Source of the DNA: Amphiura filiformis
Taxonomy: Eukaryota; Echinodermata; Ophiuroidea; Amphilepidida; Amphiuridae
Reading direction: 5' to 3'
Assembly (NCBI RefSeq): GCF_039555335.1
Contig: NC_092644.1
Location: 45,122,667-45,186,666, forward strand
DNA length: 64,000 bases
Shown here piece by piece: positions 23,586 through 36,700 of the stretch (positions are counted from its first letter, which is position 1; the number at the start of each line of letters is the position of its first letter). The position numbers were made by a program, and so were the translations under genes. Below the pieces are notes generated by a model, which saw only the letters and a program-made list of their open reading frames with translations, was not told the DNA's origin and made no database searches.

Positions 23586-25613
23586 CTACGACGCACAGTG
23601 GTCCAGAATCGCCTCAAAGTGTGCCAAAAGTAGGAACGGAACATAATCGTCAGATAAACATGAAAAGAAGGGTATATTAGGGGTTTGGGGGACCGCAGAT
23701 TTCATTGAAGCCATTTTTGAAACCGTATGACGTCATCAAATTGCTGAATTTTGATTGGTCGGTTAAATTTTCGATGCTTATGTATTATCTTTGTCTACAC
23801 CGAAAGGCGAAATTTTAATTTTGGGGGTTTGTGGACCCATATAATATGATAAAAGTGATTTTTAAAATGTATGACGTCATCAAAATGCTTAATTTTAATT
23901 GGTCGGGTGAATTTTTAATATTTATATGTTATATATTTGTCTTATTTTGTCGAAATTGACAATTTTGGACGTTTCTCGACTCAAAGAGCCCGATGAAAGT
24001 ACTTTTAAAAACGTATGACGTTCTCAAAATATTGAGGTTTGATTCGTTAGTTAAATTTTCACTGCAAAAGTAAATATACATATTGAAAGGCAAATTAGCA
24101 TTTTGGGAATTTGTGTACCCGTGGAAGCAGATGAAAGTACATTTAATAATGTGTATGTTATCAAAATGCACATTTTGAGTGGGGTCAACCATTTTGTCAT
24201 GGTCATGAGAACGTATTTTGTAATTATTATAGTTGAAATTCATCATTTTCAGCGGTTTTAAGACCCGTATTCATGTTATTATTTCATCTGAGTTTCTTTA
24301 AACTTGCACAAACATAAAACATATTAAAACGTTATACAAACCAATCAAAGTTGTATAATGTTTTATAACTTATTAATTCGACTTTAAGAAAGATTATGAA
24401 AAGGATTTAAAACAACTATACTCTCAATAAATGTTATTAAAATGTTGTCTAAATGTTATGATATAAAACGTTTTCTGCCAAACATTGCTAAAATGTTATG
24501 CTAACTTTCAAAGAACATCATGTACAACATTTAATTAAACCCTATTATAAACATTGTAAACAAGTTAATATGAAAACGTTATGATCTTTACTTGAATCGA
24601 CATTTTAAATTTTCTGTGAGTCCTTTAAAAACGTTATGTTGAAAGAAAATACATATTTTGATTTTGCTGGGTTTACGTCCCAATTTAATTTCAGCATTAA
24701 GTCAAATTGCAGCATTTTCACTGTGACAACATTCTTACATTATTTTTTAGAAATAACAGCAGAATACCCGGGCAGAATACCTTCTGCACCCTAACCCTAA
24801 ACCCCGATCCCAACCTTAACCCTAACCCTAATTATTATTAATTATACATACAATTTATTCTGCTACACACTTGACATTTTACAGGTATAATGAACTGGTG
24901 TAATTTAATGCAGAAGTTTTTACCCATCTTCTAAATTGGTTTGTGAGTCTTTGTCAGGCTCACAATAATACAACCAGTGAGAGCCGTATGACATGTCCAA
25001 GTACTACGGTCGTTTGCGGTTAATAGGTATATGTGTATCATGTGGATGCGCAATCAAAATGGAATATATAGGACACTTAAAACATGACCTGTCACGTAGA
25101 GTCGCAAATAGTCGCAAATTCCTTTAGTATCAATGAAAAGGTTAGACTTTGGTCCAAATATCCATATTAAAATTTTGGCGGAAATCGGTGGAAATCCTAA
25201 CTAAAATGCAAATTTTATCCAAAAAGCCTCATTTTTGAGCATTTTGGACCAAATTGACTGACCCTAACTCCTAAATTAAAACTTAAATCACAATTTGAAA
25301 TTTATATTCTAATTTGGTTACTTATGGGTAAGAATCGTGTGCAATAAGCAGTTGGCGGCATTCTCCTTGATAAAGTTACAGTTCGTTTTTGAAAGATGCC
25401 ACTTTGAACACTTTAGGAGCAGAATTTGTACTTTTTCATGTTCACGGAGGTAAATGACACTACCGGAAATCACCAAAAAATTAAATAATGGTAGAAAAAT
25501 ATTCTTTATGATGTTTTCTTCCAGAAACAAGTTAAAAAAGTAAAAAATTTCATATTCACCAATTTGGACTTTTGGCACACTTTGCCTTTGCCCTGGACCA
25601 CTGTGCGACGTAG
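23586..25613. mobile_element. TIR element of about 2 kb (hAT-like terminus), non-autonomous
   Basis: The left end CTACGACGCACAGTGGTCCA is complemented at the right end (TGGACCACTGTGCGACGTAG, one mismatch), and AGTGTGCCAAAAGT pairs further in. CACAGTGGTCC-like termini resemble hAT ends. The interior holds a 144-bp tandem array (about 23700-24200), a truncated CCAGCAAAC element (24300-24672) and a CCCTAACCCTAA-like tract (24789-24830). No transposase frame was recognised. Confidence 0.6.
23700..24200. repeat. Four tandem copies of a 144-bp unit with TGACGTCA core
   Basis: The word GTATGACGTCATCAAAAT recurs at 23728 and 23872 as an exact TGACGTCA, at 24016 as TGACGTTC, and at 24156 in decayed form: periods 144, 144 and 140. 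Each is followed by TTGATTGGTCGGTTAAATTTT or a variant. TGACGTCA is the full CREB/ATF site. Confidence 0.75.
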
Positions 25614-25710
25614 CTTGCATCGTGTAAAATTTACTTTAATGATTATGCTTTTCAAAACAAAATAAAAGGGGTCATGGCATAAATGTGATATGCAGTAATA
25701 TATCAGTAAT

Positions 25711-25866
25711 TATATAATATTGGATGGCATTGAGGGTTGTATGAGAATATACTGCACGCGCCATGAATGATATTCAACGAGCCGGTACGGCGAGTTGAAT
25801 ATCATTCATGTAACAAGTGCAGTATATTCTCATACAACCCGAAATAAAGCCATCCAATATTATTAT
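25711..25866. mobile_element. Hairpin MITE
   Basis: ATATTGGATGGC...GGGTTGTATGAGAATATACT on the left is mirrored by AGTATATTCTCATACAACCC...GCCATCCAATAT on the right; the centre holds TTCAACGAGCCGGTACGGCG. TATATAAT-rich flanks lie on both sides. Confidence 0.75.
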
Positions 25867-26560
25867 TATTATATAATATGAAGCTGACTGAAACTCATAA
25901 ATGAAAACATTCATGCATCAGAAACACAAGGCTGTTTATAGACACAGGCCTAGGCATACACATAGGCTAGGCCTAGTCAAGGCTAGGCTGGCCTTGTTAT
26001 TGAATATTGTGTTGATTGAATGCACACGCACGCACCACGCAAACAATTGAGTAAGCTTACCGTGAAAATGTTGTAGGCCTAACTACTGCAATACCGCCGT
26101 GAAACGAGTAACCATGTTCTCTGTGCACCGTCAATATTAAGATACTGACCTGATTAACTCAGATTATACCCGATGAAATCGCCGTATTTTAGCTGCAGTT
26201 TTGTGCTGCTTATGTGCTTCGCAGGACAACATGACTTGCTGCACATCAGAGGGAGTCGTGCAGTACCAAAATTAGTCTCAATCACTGTTTGTGAACGCTC
26301 TACGTGAATACTGCGTTTGTGTGATGCGTGCATTCTGGGTATTGTGATGAGCGTGCGGGTATCAAGATATATTGAACAGTTTTGTAAAAATACTGAACAG
26401 TTTGATTTAAACGTCATTCAGTACTAAAAATGAGTGGTATAGATGGAAGCTTCATATTATATAATAATATAATATCTTGGCTAGTAGCACACCGTACCCT
26501 CTTCCAGCAGTGCTATAATTTCCCATATTAAAATTTTACAATGCAATATGACCTGTGCAT
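25867..26560. other. Intergenic, no gene recognised
   Basis: Contains a CTAGGC-rich stretch (25945-25995). No exon or RNA structure was seen. Confidence 0.4.
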
Positions 26561-26564
26561 CGGG

Positions 26565-27760
26565 TCTTTCTAAGAGAACTTTCAATAAGAGATCATTTTA
26601 ATTACAGTAGTAAGTGACAACAGATATGTAGCATACTTGACCGATGACAGAATAGTGAGACAGATTAACATTGTAAACGTGGGTGGGTTCAAAACCAGTA
26701 CCTTTATTTTGGATTTGCATGCAAACAACTAGCTACTCAGACCTTCACCTGACATACAGAACTGGACCAGGTTATTCTGCTAAAGAGAACATTTCAATTA
26801 TAGTAATAAGTGATAACAGACATATGACATACTTTACGGATAAGAGATTATTGAGACAGATTGACATTGTAAACAGAGGTGGGTTCAAAACCAAATACTT
26901 TATTTAGGATTTGCATATGAAGACCTTCACCTTCTTACAGAACTGAAGCAGGGTATTCTTGTTAAGCGACCACTTGCACCTTTTAATGAAAGTAGAAGAA
27001 AATTCGCAGCTCACGCCGCTCATACTCTGACTACTACTAAGATAATCAATAACATAATCTTTGATTTGACTGATCTTTGAAACGTCACAATGTGAAGGAC
27101 CTAGCTGATTAAGATACTCGTTAATAGTTTGGTTTTCAAAGACAACTACTCTAACCTTCACCTTACTTGAAATTTTGAAACAGAATGTTCTCCCTAAGAG
27201 ACCAGCTTTTAAAGATAGAAAGCAAGAAAAAAAAAGGAAGGAAAGACAAAAAAGGAAATAAAGAAAGAAAGAAAGTAAGGTAAAAAAGTAAGGAAGCACA
27301 GAAAACAGAAAAACCAGAACGCAAGAATAGAAGGAACGACTGAAAGAAATGCAGAGGAAGAATGGAACTTAAAAAAAGGATAGGCAAGAATATTACTAGT
27401 ATATTAAAGCAGTCAAGGTTGTCACACAACCCCAATCGGTCAAACGCAGCCTATAAATCTAAGCACATACAATGACCATGTACCTTGCTCCCTCAGACCA
27501 TAGCCTCAGACCCAATCAATTAATGACCCAATTATCTGCTGTGTCCCCACATGTAGGTCAACTCTTGTGAAAGGTAAAGGAATTGCAGTTGGTGACAGGT
27601 TTATTGATAAACACATTGGAGTTGATGACAAGTTTAAAACCAAGACACATGGCCATAAAAGCACACCTCCTGCTTATAAGAGCATTTCAGTGGGTGCTAC
27701 TAGTTTGTAAGAATATTCGCGGCTCACGCCGCTCATACTCTTACTACTACTAACCGAAAA
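26565..27760. repeat. Local direct repeats and a purine-rich tract
   Basis: A unit of about 215 bp containing GACAGATTAACATTGTAAAC and GTGGGTTCAAAACCA is repeated at about 26571 and 26786, with a decayed third copy. A GCTCACGCCGCTCATACTC word appears at 27008 and 27722. From 27215 to 27375 the + strand is A/G-rich with (GAAA)n, which creates the minus-strand open frames there. Confidence 0.6.
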
Positions 27761-28289
27761 ACTTTTCTTGGTTCCTTTCCTATTTTTTTGCCACATTTTG
27801 CCATGTTCGCACGTATCAAGTGTATACCATGTAAAATAAACTTTCATGCTTATCGTCAAAGATTTCAGAACAAGTTTTTCGTTCACTTAATTGACATTAG
27901 TAAATAAATAATATGATATTTATTTCAAATTTGCAAGTTAAGATAGGCCTTCTACTTCAAATGTCCCATTCTTTAAAATTACCCATCTTAAGAGCACCGA
28001 CCACATGGTTTATGATTCAAATCAATTCATTCACTTTTGCTACACAAAGACACGAAAGTGGCCAAAGCTGTTTCGGACTACTTTACATATTCGGTCATAT
28101 CTTCGCTTGTAGATCACCGATTTTATTAAAACAAAGCTTGTGTAGTACCTTACAAAAGTACCTTGACGACCGGGAAATAACTTAATAATATAATTAATAG
28201 GTGACATGGTAGCCTCATACAATTGTCTAAATTGTATCATTTTTTTTGTGGTTAAAACCTGTATCTAACTTCAAATATCTGGAATCAAC
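27761..28289. other. Intergenic, no feature recognised
   Basis: AT-rich, without exon-like or repeated structure. Confidence 0.4.
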
Positions 28290-28483
28290 AATGGCCTCTA
28301 ATACCAGCGATCTAACCAGGCGGAAAAAAGCATATTTGGACTAAGTTTTGGAAGTTAGAGTTGGGGGGCACAAGCCGTGTTTTGGCAATTTTCATTAGAG
28401 ATTTTCTAAATTTTGCAATCGATTGGGGGCACCCCCCCCCCTAGGCCCCTCCACGTGCCCATATGACGCTACGCCACTGAACA
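28290..28483. mobile_element. Terminus of a DNA element ending TACGCCACTG
   Basis: A C-rich stretch GGCACCCCCC...CTAGGCCCCTCCACGTGCCC leads into ATGACGCTACGCCACTG at 28483. CAGTGGCGTAG is a common hAT-like terminus and recurs in the other orientation at 47762. Only one end is recognised. Confidence 0.4.
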
Positions 28484-29439
28484 ACAATTAAACAACACAA
28501 TAAAAAGTACTTATTGCTCTTTTCATTTTATTAAACAGAGTTTTTTGGCGTGTGGTGGTGAACAACCAAACTTTTTTGCTATAGGGTGTAATGGTTGTGC
28601 GCTATACAATCCAGTCAGTTTATTTAAACTCTGGTTATCATTCACGAAAATCCTAAAACAGGAACGACTACATTGACATTCGAATTGGCGATGAATTATT
28701 AGGCAACTTCCTCTTGTATTATTACATGAACTTCTGAACTTACACAATATGAACTTGCAACAATGACAACAAAATGATAGATATGCAGTATTATTAAAGT
28801 GAAGAGAAGGGAAAAATAAGGGGAAAACCAATGAAAGCAAGAGTAAAACAAGTCGTAACCTTGAATCTTTTGGTAACCAAACCAGGTCAAACCAGGTAAA
28901 AAAACAGATAATGGCCCGGGATCATACAACAGTCTTTGAGCTTTTGAAGCATAGAAATAATATACTTTTAAGTTAAAACTTCCCTTTTTACTAAAATGGG
29001 TTTACATTATATTTCGCTCGACTTGTTGAGAATAATTTTAACACCTTCAAATCGGATCCATGGGATCCCCTTCAAAGAAGCATTTTCTGTATTGCCTTTG
29101 CTCACAAAACTCACACCACATATTAGAATGGTCATAATACAGACAATAAATCAACAAAAAAGTTTGAAATTAGATTAATGGTTTGACCTGGATCAAACTC
29201 GATATTTTAAAACACACGTCTTGCATTTCATTTAGTTCTCTAAACTCTGTTTTTAACTGAAATCTGCTCTACAGTAGTGTCCCAATACAGATTACCTTTA
29301 GGGGTCGGTTACCCATCTTTGCACAGTATTTTTGTGGGGCCTAAGAGCACATCACACATATTGAATTGATCCTGAATACGCATAATGTCCTTCTGAAAAT
29401 AATTGTTTTATAGAAAATGTGTTTTCCATGAGTTTACAC

Positions 29440-30050
29440 TATGGTGCTCATACTGGTTTTTAAGGAGGCTGAATTTGAACTTTGTGGGGGACACAATTTC
29501 ATTTTTATGAAACATTGTTCTATTATTATCAAATTTATTCGGGTTTGAGGTGATATTTCCTTAACGTCGTCAGTAATTGGCATTTGTCAAAACTGAAATG
29601 CACTTGCAATGTATCATTTTTTTAGCAAATGGGAGGAGCTCAAAATATAGCTCTTAAAAATGGTACGTACTCAGAAAGTTTGATTCCCCCGTGGTCAAAT
29701 TTTATAGAATCTACAATAACAACTTCGCGGATTCCTGGTTGTCTAATGAATTCACGCTGTTTCTTTTTGTACAGTAAGTATTATTTGGTTGCAGGGGGCC
29801 ATTCAATCTTTCTGAGTACGTACCACTTTTATGAGTCATGTTTTAAAGCTCCTCACACTTTTAAAATTTTACAAGTGCCTTTCAGTTCGGACGAATACTT
29901 TTTGGTATTTAGGTTCAGTAAGTGAAATACCGGTATCATCTCAAACCTCAACAAATATGATAATATCAGGAATTTTATCCCCCGCCCTCCCAAAAAATAA
30001 CAACTCAAAATCATGGTCTCCTTAAATGCGCCTTTTTAGGCAAACTCACT
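29440..30050. mobile_element. Palindromic element (ACGTACTC family), copy 1
   Basis: The left half (29462-29680) and right half (29806-30024) are reverse complements. Landmarks: GGTACGTACTCAGAAAG / CTTTCTGAGTACGTACC, ACTGAAATGCACTTG / CAAGTGCCTTTCAGT, GGGTTTGAGGTGATA / TCATCTCAAACCTC. Several relatives lie at 42420-44110. Confidence 0.7.
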
Positions 30051-30289
30051 ACATTAATTTCATTTTATTTTATTCGGCTGGGAAGCAGGAGCTAGCAGGG
30101 GACTAAAAATTTTCTCCATGTACAACGATTTGAAGCAAAGGTGATAATGACTACTAGTAAACAATTGTCGAAATCCCCCAACAGTTTTTGCACATAATAC
30201 AAGTAGAAAGTTCTTTGCCTCTCATCCAAGTCTTCTTTTACCTTGTAATGGGATGTAGGGAGCATATCGTTTGCATGGTTCATCTTCCT

Positions 30290-31270
30290 GCATCCTCAGG
30301 ATATGTGCCAGGATTGCCAGGAATCGTAGTTGTCGTGATTTGACAGAGTTGATAAGAGGCACAGTGTTGATGATGGTATAGATCTTTTCATTACTAACAT
30401 GGACAGTGCCTGATATTCAGCATTATCCTGTAACATGATGTACCAAAAACACTGATCCCAGGACTTACAGATGACAATAATGAATAGGGATGGAGCTAGA
30501 ACATCCCCTGCAATACTCAAGTAGTCACTAGGAAGGGATCGGAGTTGTTACCATCTACCATTACGGCGCTTTGTGAATTAGTATACAGTACGCGTATTAT
30601 AGAACCACAGTGCAGCAAAACAGAAAACATCATCTTCCTGTTGATTGAATCAAAGGCTTTCTTGAAGTGAATGTTACAGTGAGTGGAATTTTGCTGTGTA
30701 TAGCTTCTGCCTGGTCTAAATCCGGCTTGGTTACTTCTTATTACAGGATCAACACATGGTCCCTATTTCTATTCAGTAGGATCCTATTATACACCCTATA
30801 CAACTGACATCAGTGTGATTCCTCTATAGTTGTTCATGAGGCTGAGGTCTCCTTTCTTTGGAAGGGGAACAATAACATTGGCAATCCACTGTTCCGGCGG
30901 CGTTCTACGCAGAATTTATGGATGATGTCTACCACAAATAGAGAAGTCGTGATCGGCGGGTGGTGGGAGATCAGATGTTGGTGGTCCATTGTCATTGTTC
31001 AGCAAAGCACAGAAGTAGTCTTTCCACTCACCAATTAGTTTGATCTCTTCTTCCCCGTGATGTCGGATTATTTTCCATGCGGAGTTATAATTGCCATTTT
31101 CATTTGCTACTTGCAGGTTTTCCATATGCCTGTGTATAGAGGAAAGTTCGTCGGCCTTGTATGACTCGTTGAGCTGGATATTGAGCCTTCTCCACACTTC
31201 TCTTTTGGCGTGACGAGTTCTAACAAGCAGATATGCCTTCTTGGTTGCATCTCTTTCTGATCTCAACTTG
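30290..31270 (-). pseudogene. RTE-like LINE reverse-transcriptase relic
   Basis: Read on the minus strand, 31266-30916 encodes a Lys/Arg-rich linker between endonuclease and polymerase (AYLLVRTRHAKREVW, then NYNSAWKII and GEWKDYFCALLN). Downstream come polymerase block words: EQWIANVIVPLPKKGDLSL, NNYRGITLMSV followed by a stop, then shifted frames with VYNRILLNR, SNQAGFRPGRS and KKAFDS. These match the RT fingers and palm of non-LTR elements (NYRGI, QAGFR.GRS, KAFDS). The YADD-type catalytic box was not found. Several stops and frameshifts make it a dead fragment. The 3' end of a similar family lies at 47355-47760 on the same strand. Confidence 0.8.
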
Positions 31271-31839
31271 AGGATCTTGTCACCACATTATGAGCACGAT
31301 AATGTAAACTCATGGAACAGACAATTATTTTACACCATCTCCGCACACACTCCAATTAAAGCCATATTATAAAATTTTCAAACAAAATAGATTAGCATTT
31401 CTTTGCCATAAAATGTTAGCTTTTACTGTCAGATATATCCCTTTTATTTTGAGCCGAACAACTACGGCAAAGCAAAGAAAATTGGAATTTACTACCAGCG
31501 CACATACGTACCACTCCTTCGGTTATGTTATGGTACGACCCTTTGTTGTGCATATCACCGTCCCGCACGCCGTGTACGTACTGTGTGTTATGAACATCGT
31601 GTATGCGTTCGACTAATAATTCCATCGTAATAATAAAACACCGGTTCCGTCGTTTTATTCAAAATCTCGGATTTTGACAAAACTACAGCACCTAGAGTCT
31701 TGATTTTTGCAGGGTATATTGGTTTAATAAAGTACAATATAATCGTGTAAAAATGAATTTTAAAAATTCAGTGAGGGCGTCCTCCTCAGCAAATGTTATA
31801 ATATGGCTTTAATATTTAGCTTGCATGATTTCTGCAAAC

Positions 31840-32170
31840 CATGCTTTGCACATCGTGAAGAAATTATTACATACTTAATGTCAAGTCTGTATATGAAGTT
31901 GCCCAAAATATCTAAGGTCTTTTGGGAAACTTCATGTATATCCTCAATACGAAAGGTCAAAATTTTCATATGATGATCGACTTTTCATCCCAGCTACATA
32001 CACTTAAGTACATAGCATTGGATTTATAATGTCTACTTAGTTTACTTCGAGGACTTTATGTAAATTTTTAATAATTTGCCATAACATTTGTATAATATCG
32101 TGAATTACAACACAAATTTGGTGTGTCCTTGCTCTCAGCTCCCACAAAAAATACTGTGCAAAGATGGGTG
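31840..32170 (-). mobile_element. Fragment of the TTTGTGGGAC palindromic family
   Basis: Contains TTTCATCCCAGCTACATACACTTAAGT, CGAAAGGTCAAAATTTT and CCTCGAAGTAAAC in mirrored order relative to the full copy at 58199-58810, ending CCCACAAAAAATACTGTGCA near 32160. Incomplete. Confidence 0.55.
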
Positions 32171-32516
32171 ACCGAGCCCTTAATACCGATTTTGCTCCCT
32201 CAATGTTACTCCCTCCTAGTAGAAGTGAGGTCCATGAAGACAGCTGAGAAATGCAGCCCATATCTCTAAATTGCGTGCACGCACAAGCAGATTTGCCGAA
32301 AGCCGCATTCCCTACTACTAATCTGCTGAATAAGCAGTAGTAGCTTGCGTGTTGGTTACTTCCCTTTTTGCCCTTTTGCATCTCTCTGCTGTCCTCCATG
32401 CCAAGTTGCCCTTTTTTCATATTTTTGCTTTATATGTGTATTTTGTTTCTTTCATTTTGTTGTGTTTCTTGTATAATGCAGGCAATTCGGCCGCGATGTT
32501 GTGCAGGTTAATAAAT

Positions 32517-32582
32517 TCATATCATATCATATCATATCATATCATATCATATCATATCATATCATATCATATCATATCATTT
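32517..32582. repeat. (ATATC)n pentanucleotide microsatellite
   Basis: About 13 uninterrupted copies of ATCAT, beginning after AATTC. Confidence 0.95.
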
Positions 32583-33274
32583 TACCGGGCATTTTACTCA
32601 AATTTGACTGTGATGGCTAAAACATTGGTATACAAGGGTCATTCAAAAAGTTCTACCTCTATCGTCACATCTTTGTTATCGTACGTGCCGGGAATTTGAT
32701 ATTACCCATTAAATCTTAAATCTTGGCTACAAAATAAAAGTTATTTGATTACAATATAATGTTTGGTTGTTAAGATGTGTTGGTTAAAGCGAATACAGAT
32801 TTGGTAAGTCAGAAACGGTCTGACAAGAAAAGTTAATTTTGATTTTTAAAAGTTGCCCACATCTAGGCCTGTATGGAAATCGTTTTTTTTTTTTTTTGGG
32901 GGGAGTTCAAATAATTTAATCAATATCTAATGCTTGCAGATAGTACAGTTTTACTGGGTTTTGTGTCTTTTGCATAAGAAAACCCGATACATGTCCAGAA
33001 TAGTCTTCATATTGACCTTTTTCATAAGTTGTTGACTTCGATCGGGTGAGCACTTGTCAAATGTAAATGCTACAATACTATGAACAGAGTAGTGTTGAAG
33101 TCAAAACATTCTTCTAATACAATACTATGCACTTAATAAAAGTCAAGTCTGTGACCGCAGATTTGTCTAAATGCGAAGGGAAATCCCCTGACATTACTAA
33201 AAAAACTTATTTTGGAATTGGATAAGAATGGCCGGGCCGCGACTGATCTAACCTATTCTAAATCTAATTCCAAT

Positions 33275-33690
33275 CTAAATCAGAAACTAACCAAAGTCGT
33301 TGATTAATAGACACGTAGGCAAACTTTTGGCCAATCACGTTTCATACCCATATATGGACATTTTATTGATGACGTTATCGCGGTGTCGTAATCGAAAAAT
33401 TCTCTTCAACCATTCAATAAAAAATTCCGGAATTTTTTTCCACTTTTTATTGTTTCTGATTTCAAGTTTCAATTCTAACAATGGGATCGTGAACGATGGG
33501 CGTATCTGGAGGCGTTTCAGCCAATCAGTATGTGACAACACTGGTGTTACTTTCTTTCTAAAAAAGTATAAAATGGTGTGTTTCAGACACTTTCTTCACA
33601 AGATCAGCATACCTTGTTTCATAACTTTAGGTCGGCTTGTTTCATATTTGGAAGACCAACCTGTTATCGTATCTAACCATAGCTGTGTCA
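33275..33690 (+). promoter_or_regulatory. Gene B promoter and 5' leader (TATA, CCAAT, CArG)
   Basis: A TATAAAA box lies at 33567-33573. Transcription probably begins about 25-30 bp downstream in TTCTTCACAAGATC. CCAAT boxes are at 33331 and 33531, the CArG box CCATATATGG (SRF-type consensus) at 33348-33357, and TGACGTTA at about 33370. The whole block, including the leader, is strongly conserved at 60580-61020 before gene C, which supports its promoter role. No ATG precedes the start codon in the proposed leader. Confidence 0.8.
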
Positions 33691-33711
33691 ATGATGGAGC
33701 TGCAATATAAG
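33691..33711 (+). CDS. Gene B exon 1 coding part
   Basis: ATG ATG GAG CTG CAA TAT AAG then donor GTATGT: MMELQYK, phase 0. Identical in gene C at 61021-61041. Either of the first two ATG could start; the first is chosen. Confidence 0.85.
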
Positions 33712-36700
33712 GTATGTTTTTTTGTATTGTATCAGAGTATGTTCAAAAAAGGATATTTGACTTCGTGATTGAGTTCTGGATTGTATTCTCCACTCCAATC
33801 GTATGTACAAGTATATATAATAGTTTATTAGGGTTTAGAAATAGGTCTTTAATTGCACTCACCCATAACAGTTGGCATTGACATAAGTCCGATTTCGCGA
33901 AGCTCGGCTTGTGGTCAAGCTTCCTAAGCATGCTAAGTCGGTAAGCTACCCTTACAATGTGGATCCATTTTATTGGTATGACTAATTGGGCTTGAGTCTG
34001 ATGGCTTAGGAAGCCTGACAACTAGCCGTTGAATAAACGCCCATTGGCCCGAAAACCTTCAAAATTCTCAATTTTCTAATTTTCTCTTTTTTATGACATT
34101 AGGGTTCCCTTCTACACCTTGAAGTTGAAAAAAGATGTTTTTATAATTTTGTAATTTAATAACTTTGTAAAGGTGCCCTAGGGGTTAAAAATAGCCTGAC
34201 CAAACTTTGGTCAAAAAGAAAAAAAAATGATCTCCGCTGTATATGGGCAAGTTGTTGCTTTTTATGACATTTGACCCCTTGCAAAATTAATCTGAACAGA
34301 ATGTAAAAAATGCTCATTTTTGGTCAAAAATCCCGCTGTACGAAAATATGACCATTTAGAAAAATATATTTGACCGACCAAAGTTACCCCGCTGACCGAA
34401 GTTACCCCATTTTACGGTATATATTTTACAACATGCTGCAACTAGCCTTCTGTATTTCAGAATTTCAGAGAAAAAGAGTGAGCACTCGTTTATAAGACCA
34501 TTACCTAAGTCCTATTGGAGTCACAATAGCCAGACAAGTTTGATCTCGATGATTATTACCGACAGTTTTTGCAAATGACTCCCGCTCATGAATGGGTAAT
34601 ACATGCGTTTAATGAGAAGGCCTAGTTATGCGCAGAGGATGATTTAAGCACTTCCCACCACGCCACTGTGTTGACTTGCGGTTAGCACAGCTGTGTGAGT
34701 GAACATGACACGACTGCTCGCACACTGCATTGGCGGCCATGGTTAAATTTGAATTTGGACTGATATATTTACAATAAAAACGCATTCACAATGCTGGTTG
34801 ATTTCACATTTTATGTTACCTACAGAAGGTGTGAATTATCCTTCATGCATACATCACTTTAGATCTGAAATCGACCAACTAATAATGACACACGCACAAT
34901 TCTTAAACAACGTCTTTTGCACAGAATTCAATGGGATTTGAAAAGTTAAGTGGCAGTTGAAACTCTGGTGATAACACGTTTGCAGTGCATGATGAGTTAT
35001 GCGCAAGACATGCAGGCCTTATAATGCATCAGCATTACTTGAGCTTCACCATTAAAAGGGCATTTCGTGATCCACAGCCTCATCCTCCCACTTTCCTCTG
35101 GCTACATAATGTTTATGTACCAACATTTTCTTGCAGATTAATTCGTTTTGCAAAAATATCGTCAAATTTGAATTTCGTTCTGGCCTATGGAGCAGTGTAA
35201 TACACATAATCATGCATAACTCCTTTAACCTTCTTCCTACCAGAGTAAAAAAAATCCGTTGCCCGCTACAGTCGGTTATTTTTAATATGCTTGCAAGTAA
35301 ATTTCACCTTATATTATGATGTCCTATAGTGCAATACCACTGTTTTTATATATCATTGTTGTTTGCATGTAAATTTTATGCCTAGCTGGTCTAGTTTTTA
35401 TTGTATTCCTAATTTTGTTAAATTGTGCAATCTGATATATACTTATTGTAATGTATTTTAATATGTATTGGTTATTTTTTGATGTTTTAAGTTTGACCCC
35501 TGGGCCAAACTGAAAAACAGTGTTTACACTGAGTTTTGTTACCCAAGCAAAAGAAGTTTTAATAAATAATAAATAATAACTCGCAAACGCAAAATCGGAA
35601 TCAACTGAAATTTTGGGAATAAGTTTTTTTCGCGGATATCTACTGAAAAATATCACAAAAAGAGCATGCTAGGATCACGAAATCCTCCTTTAACTTATAA
35701 AGTATGGTTTCTATAGGTATGCTGAAAGTTGTTCCAGAATGTTTCTAACCGGTTTATTATGAAATATTTTAAGGACGGTTAAATTTGCTATTTTAAACAA
35801 TACAAAAATCTTTTAAAAAATTGCGCATTGTTAAATTGGGAAATTCTCCATTTAATACGCTATATTGGTGGAACTGTCCGATATTGTTTTACCCAAAATC
35901 TCAACAATTGTTCTTCCGTCGAGGTTTCAAAATAAGACTACATGAAGTTAGATTTGACTTATGCTATTTGAGAACGCGCACAAGTTCTGCGACCATGCAT
36001 GTGCATCACAGAAGATACAAAATCAAGAAAAAATAAGAAAGTATGTGCGATTTCTCTTTCTCTGTTACTGCTACTTCTACCGGCAAAGGTTTTTTAAAAA
36101 CAATTGTATTTTTATTTTGCAGAATCTTTTGGTGGCGTTTGTAGTGGCACTGTTTCTCCCAAATGTATTGCCTTGTTGGCATGACAGTACAAGTCCTTAT
36201 GGTGAGTACAACTAATTATTTGTAAACGAACCGTGCCAGCCAGTGAGTTGAACTTCTAATCTAAATTATTAGGCTAAATGAATTTTACCACAGCTCTGCT
36301 ATCTTACGTTTCGGGATATTGAAATTACCCATGATTAATGATTATACTCTTAGATCCAGGCTACAAAATAAAAGTTATTTGATAAAAATTTAATTTTTGG
36401 TTGTTAAAATTGAATTTTTTAATTTTTTCTGGATTCCTCAAATACAAAACAAACAAATACGACAGCCTACGTGAAATATTTTGGCTTTTATGACGTGGCG
36501 CACTTTTTGTATTATTGGTTCCATTGCAAATCCTTCAGTCTTTCAACAACTACGCACGATACGATACAATACAATACAATAAATATAATTTAAATAGCGC
36601 CTTAGCATAAGTATGAACAAAGCGTGAAAATGTGTGAGATTTTAGGAGATTTTGTATGTACAGTGGTGTTGTTTCATGTTTGCTTTAAAGCGAATGTGAG

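Noticed and set aside
26904..27435. Two long minus-strand frames rich in Phe, Leu and Ser
   Set aside because: They are the complement of a (GAAA)n purine-rich tract; hydrophobicity is an artefact of TTTC/CTTT codons.
32521..32580. CRISPR-like short periodicity
   Set aside because: Uniform 5-bp period without spacers; a microsatellite in a eukaryotic sequence.
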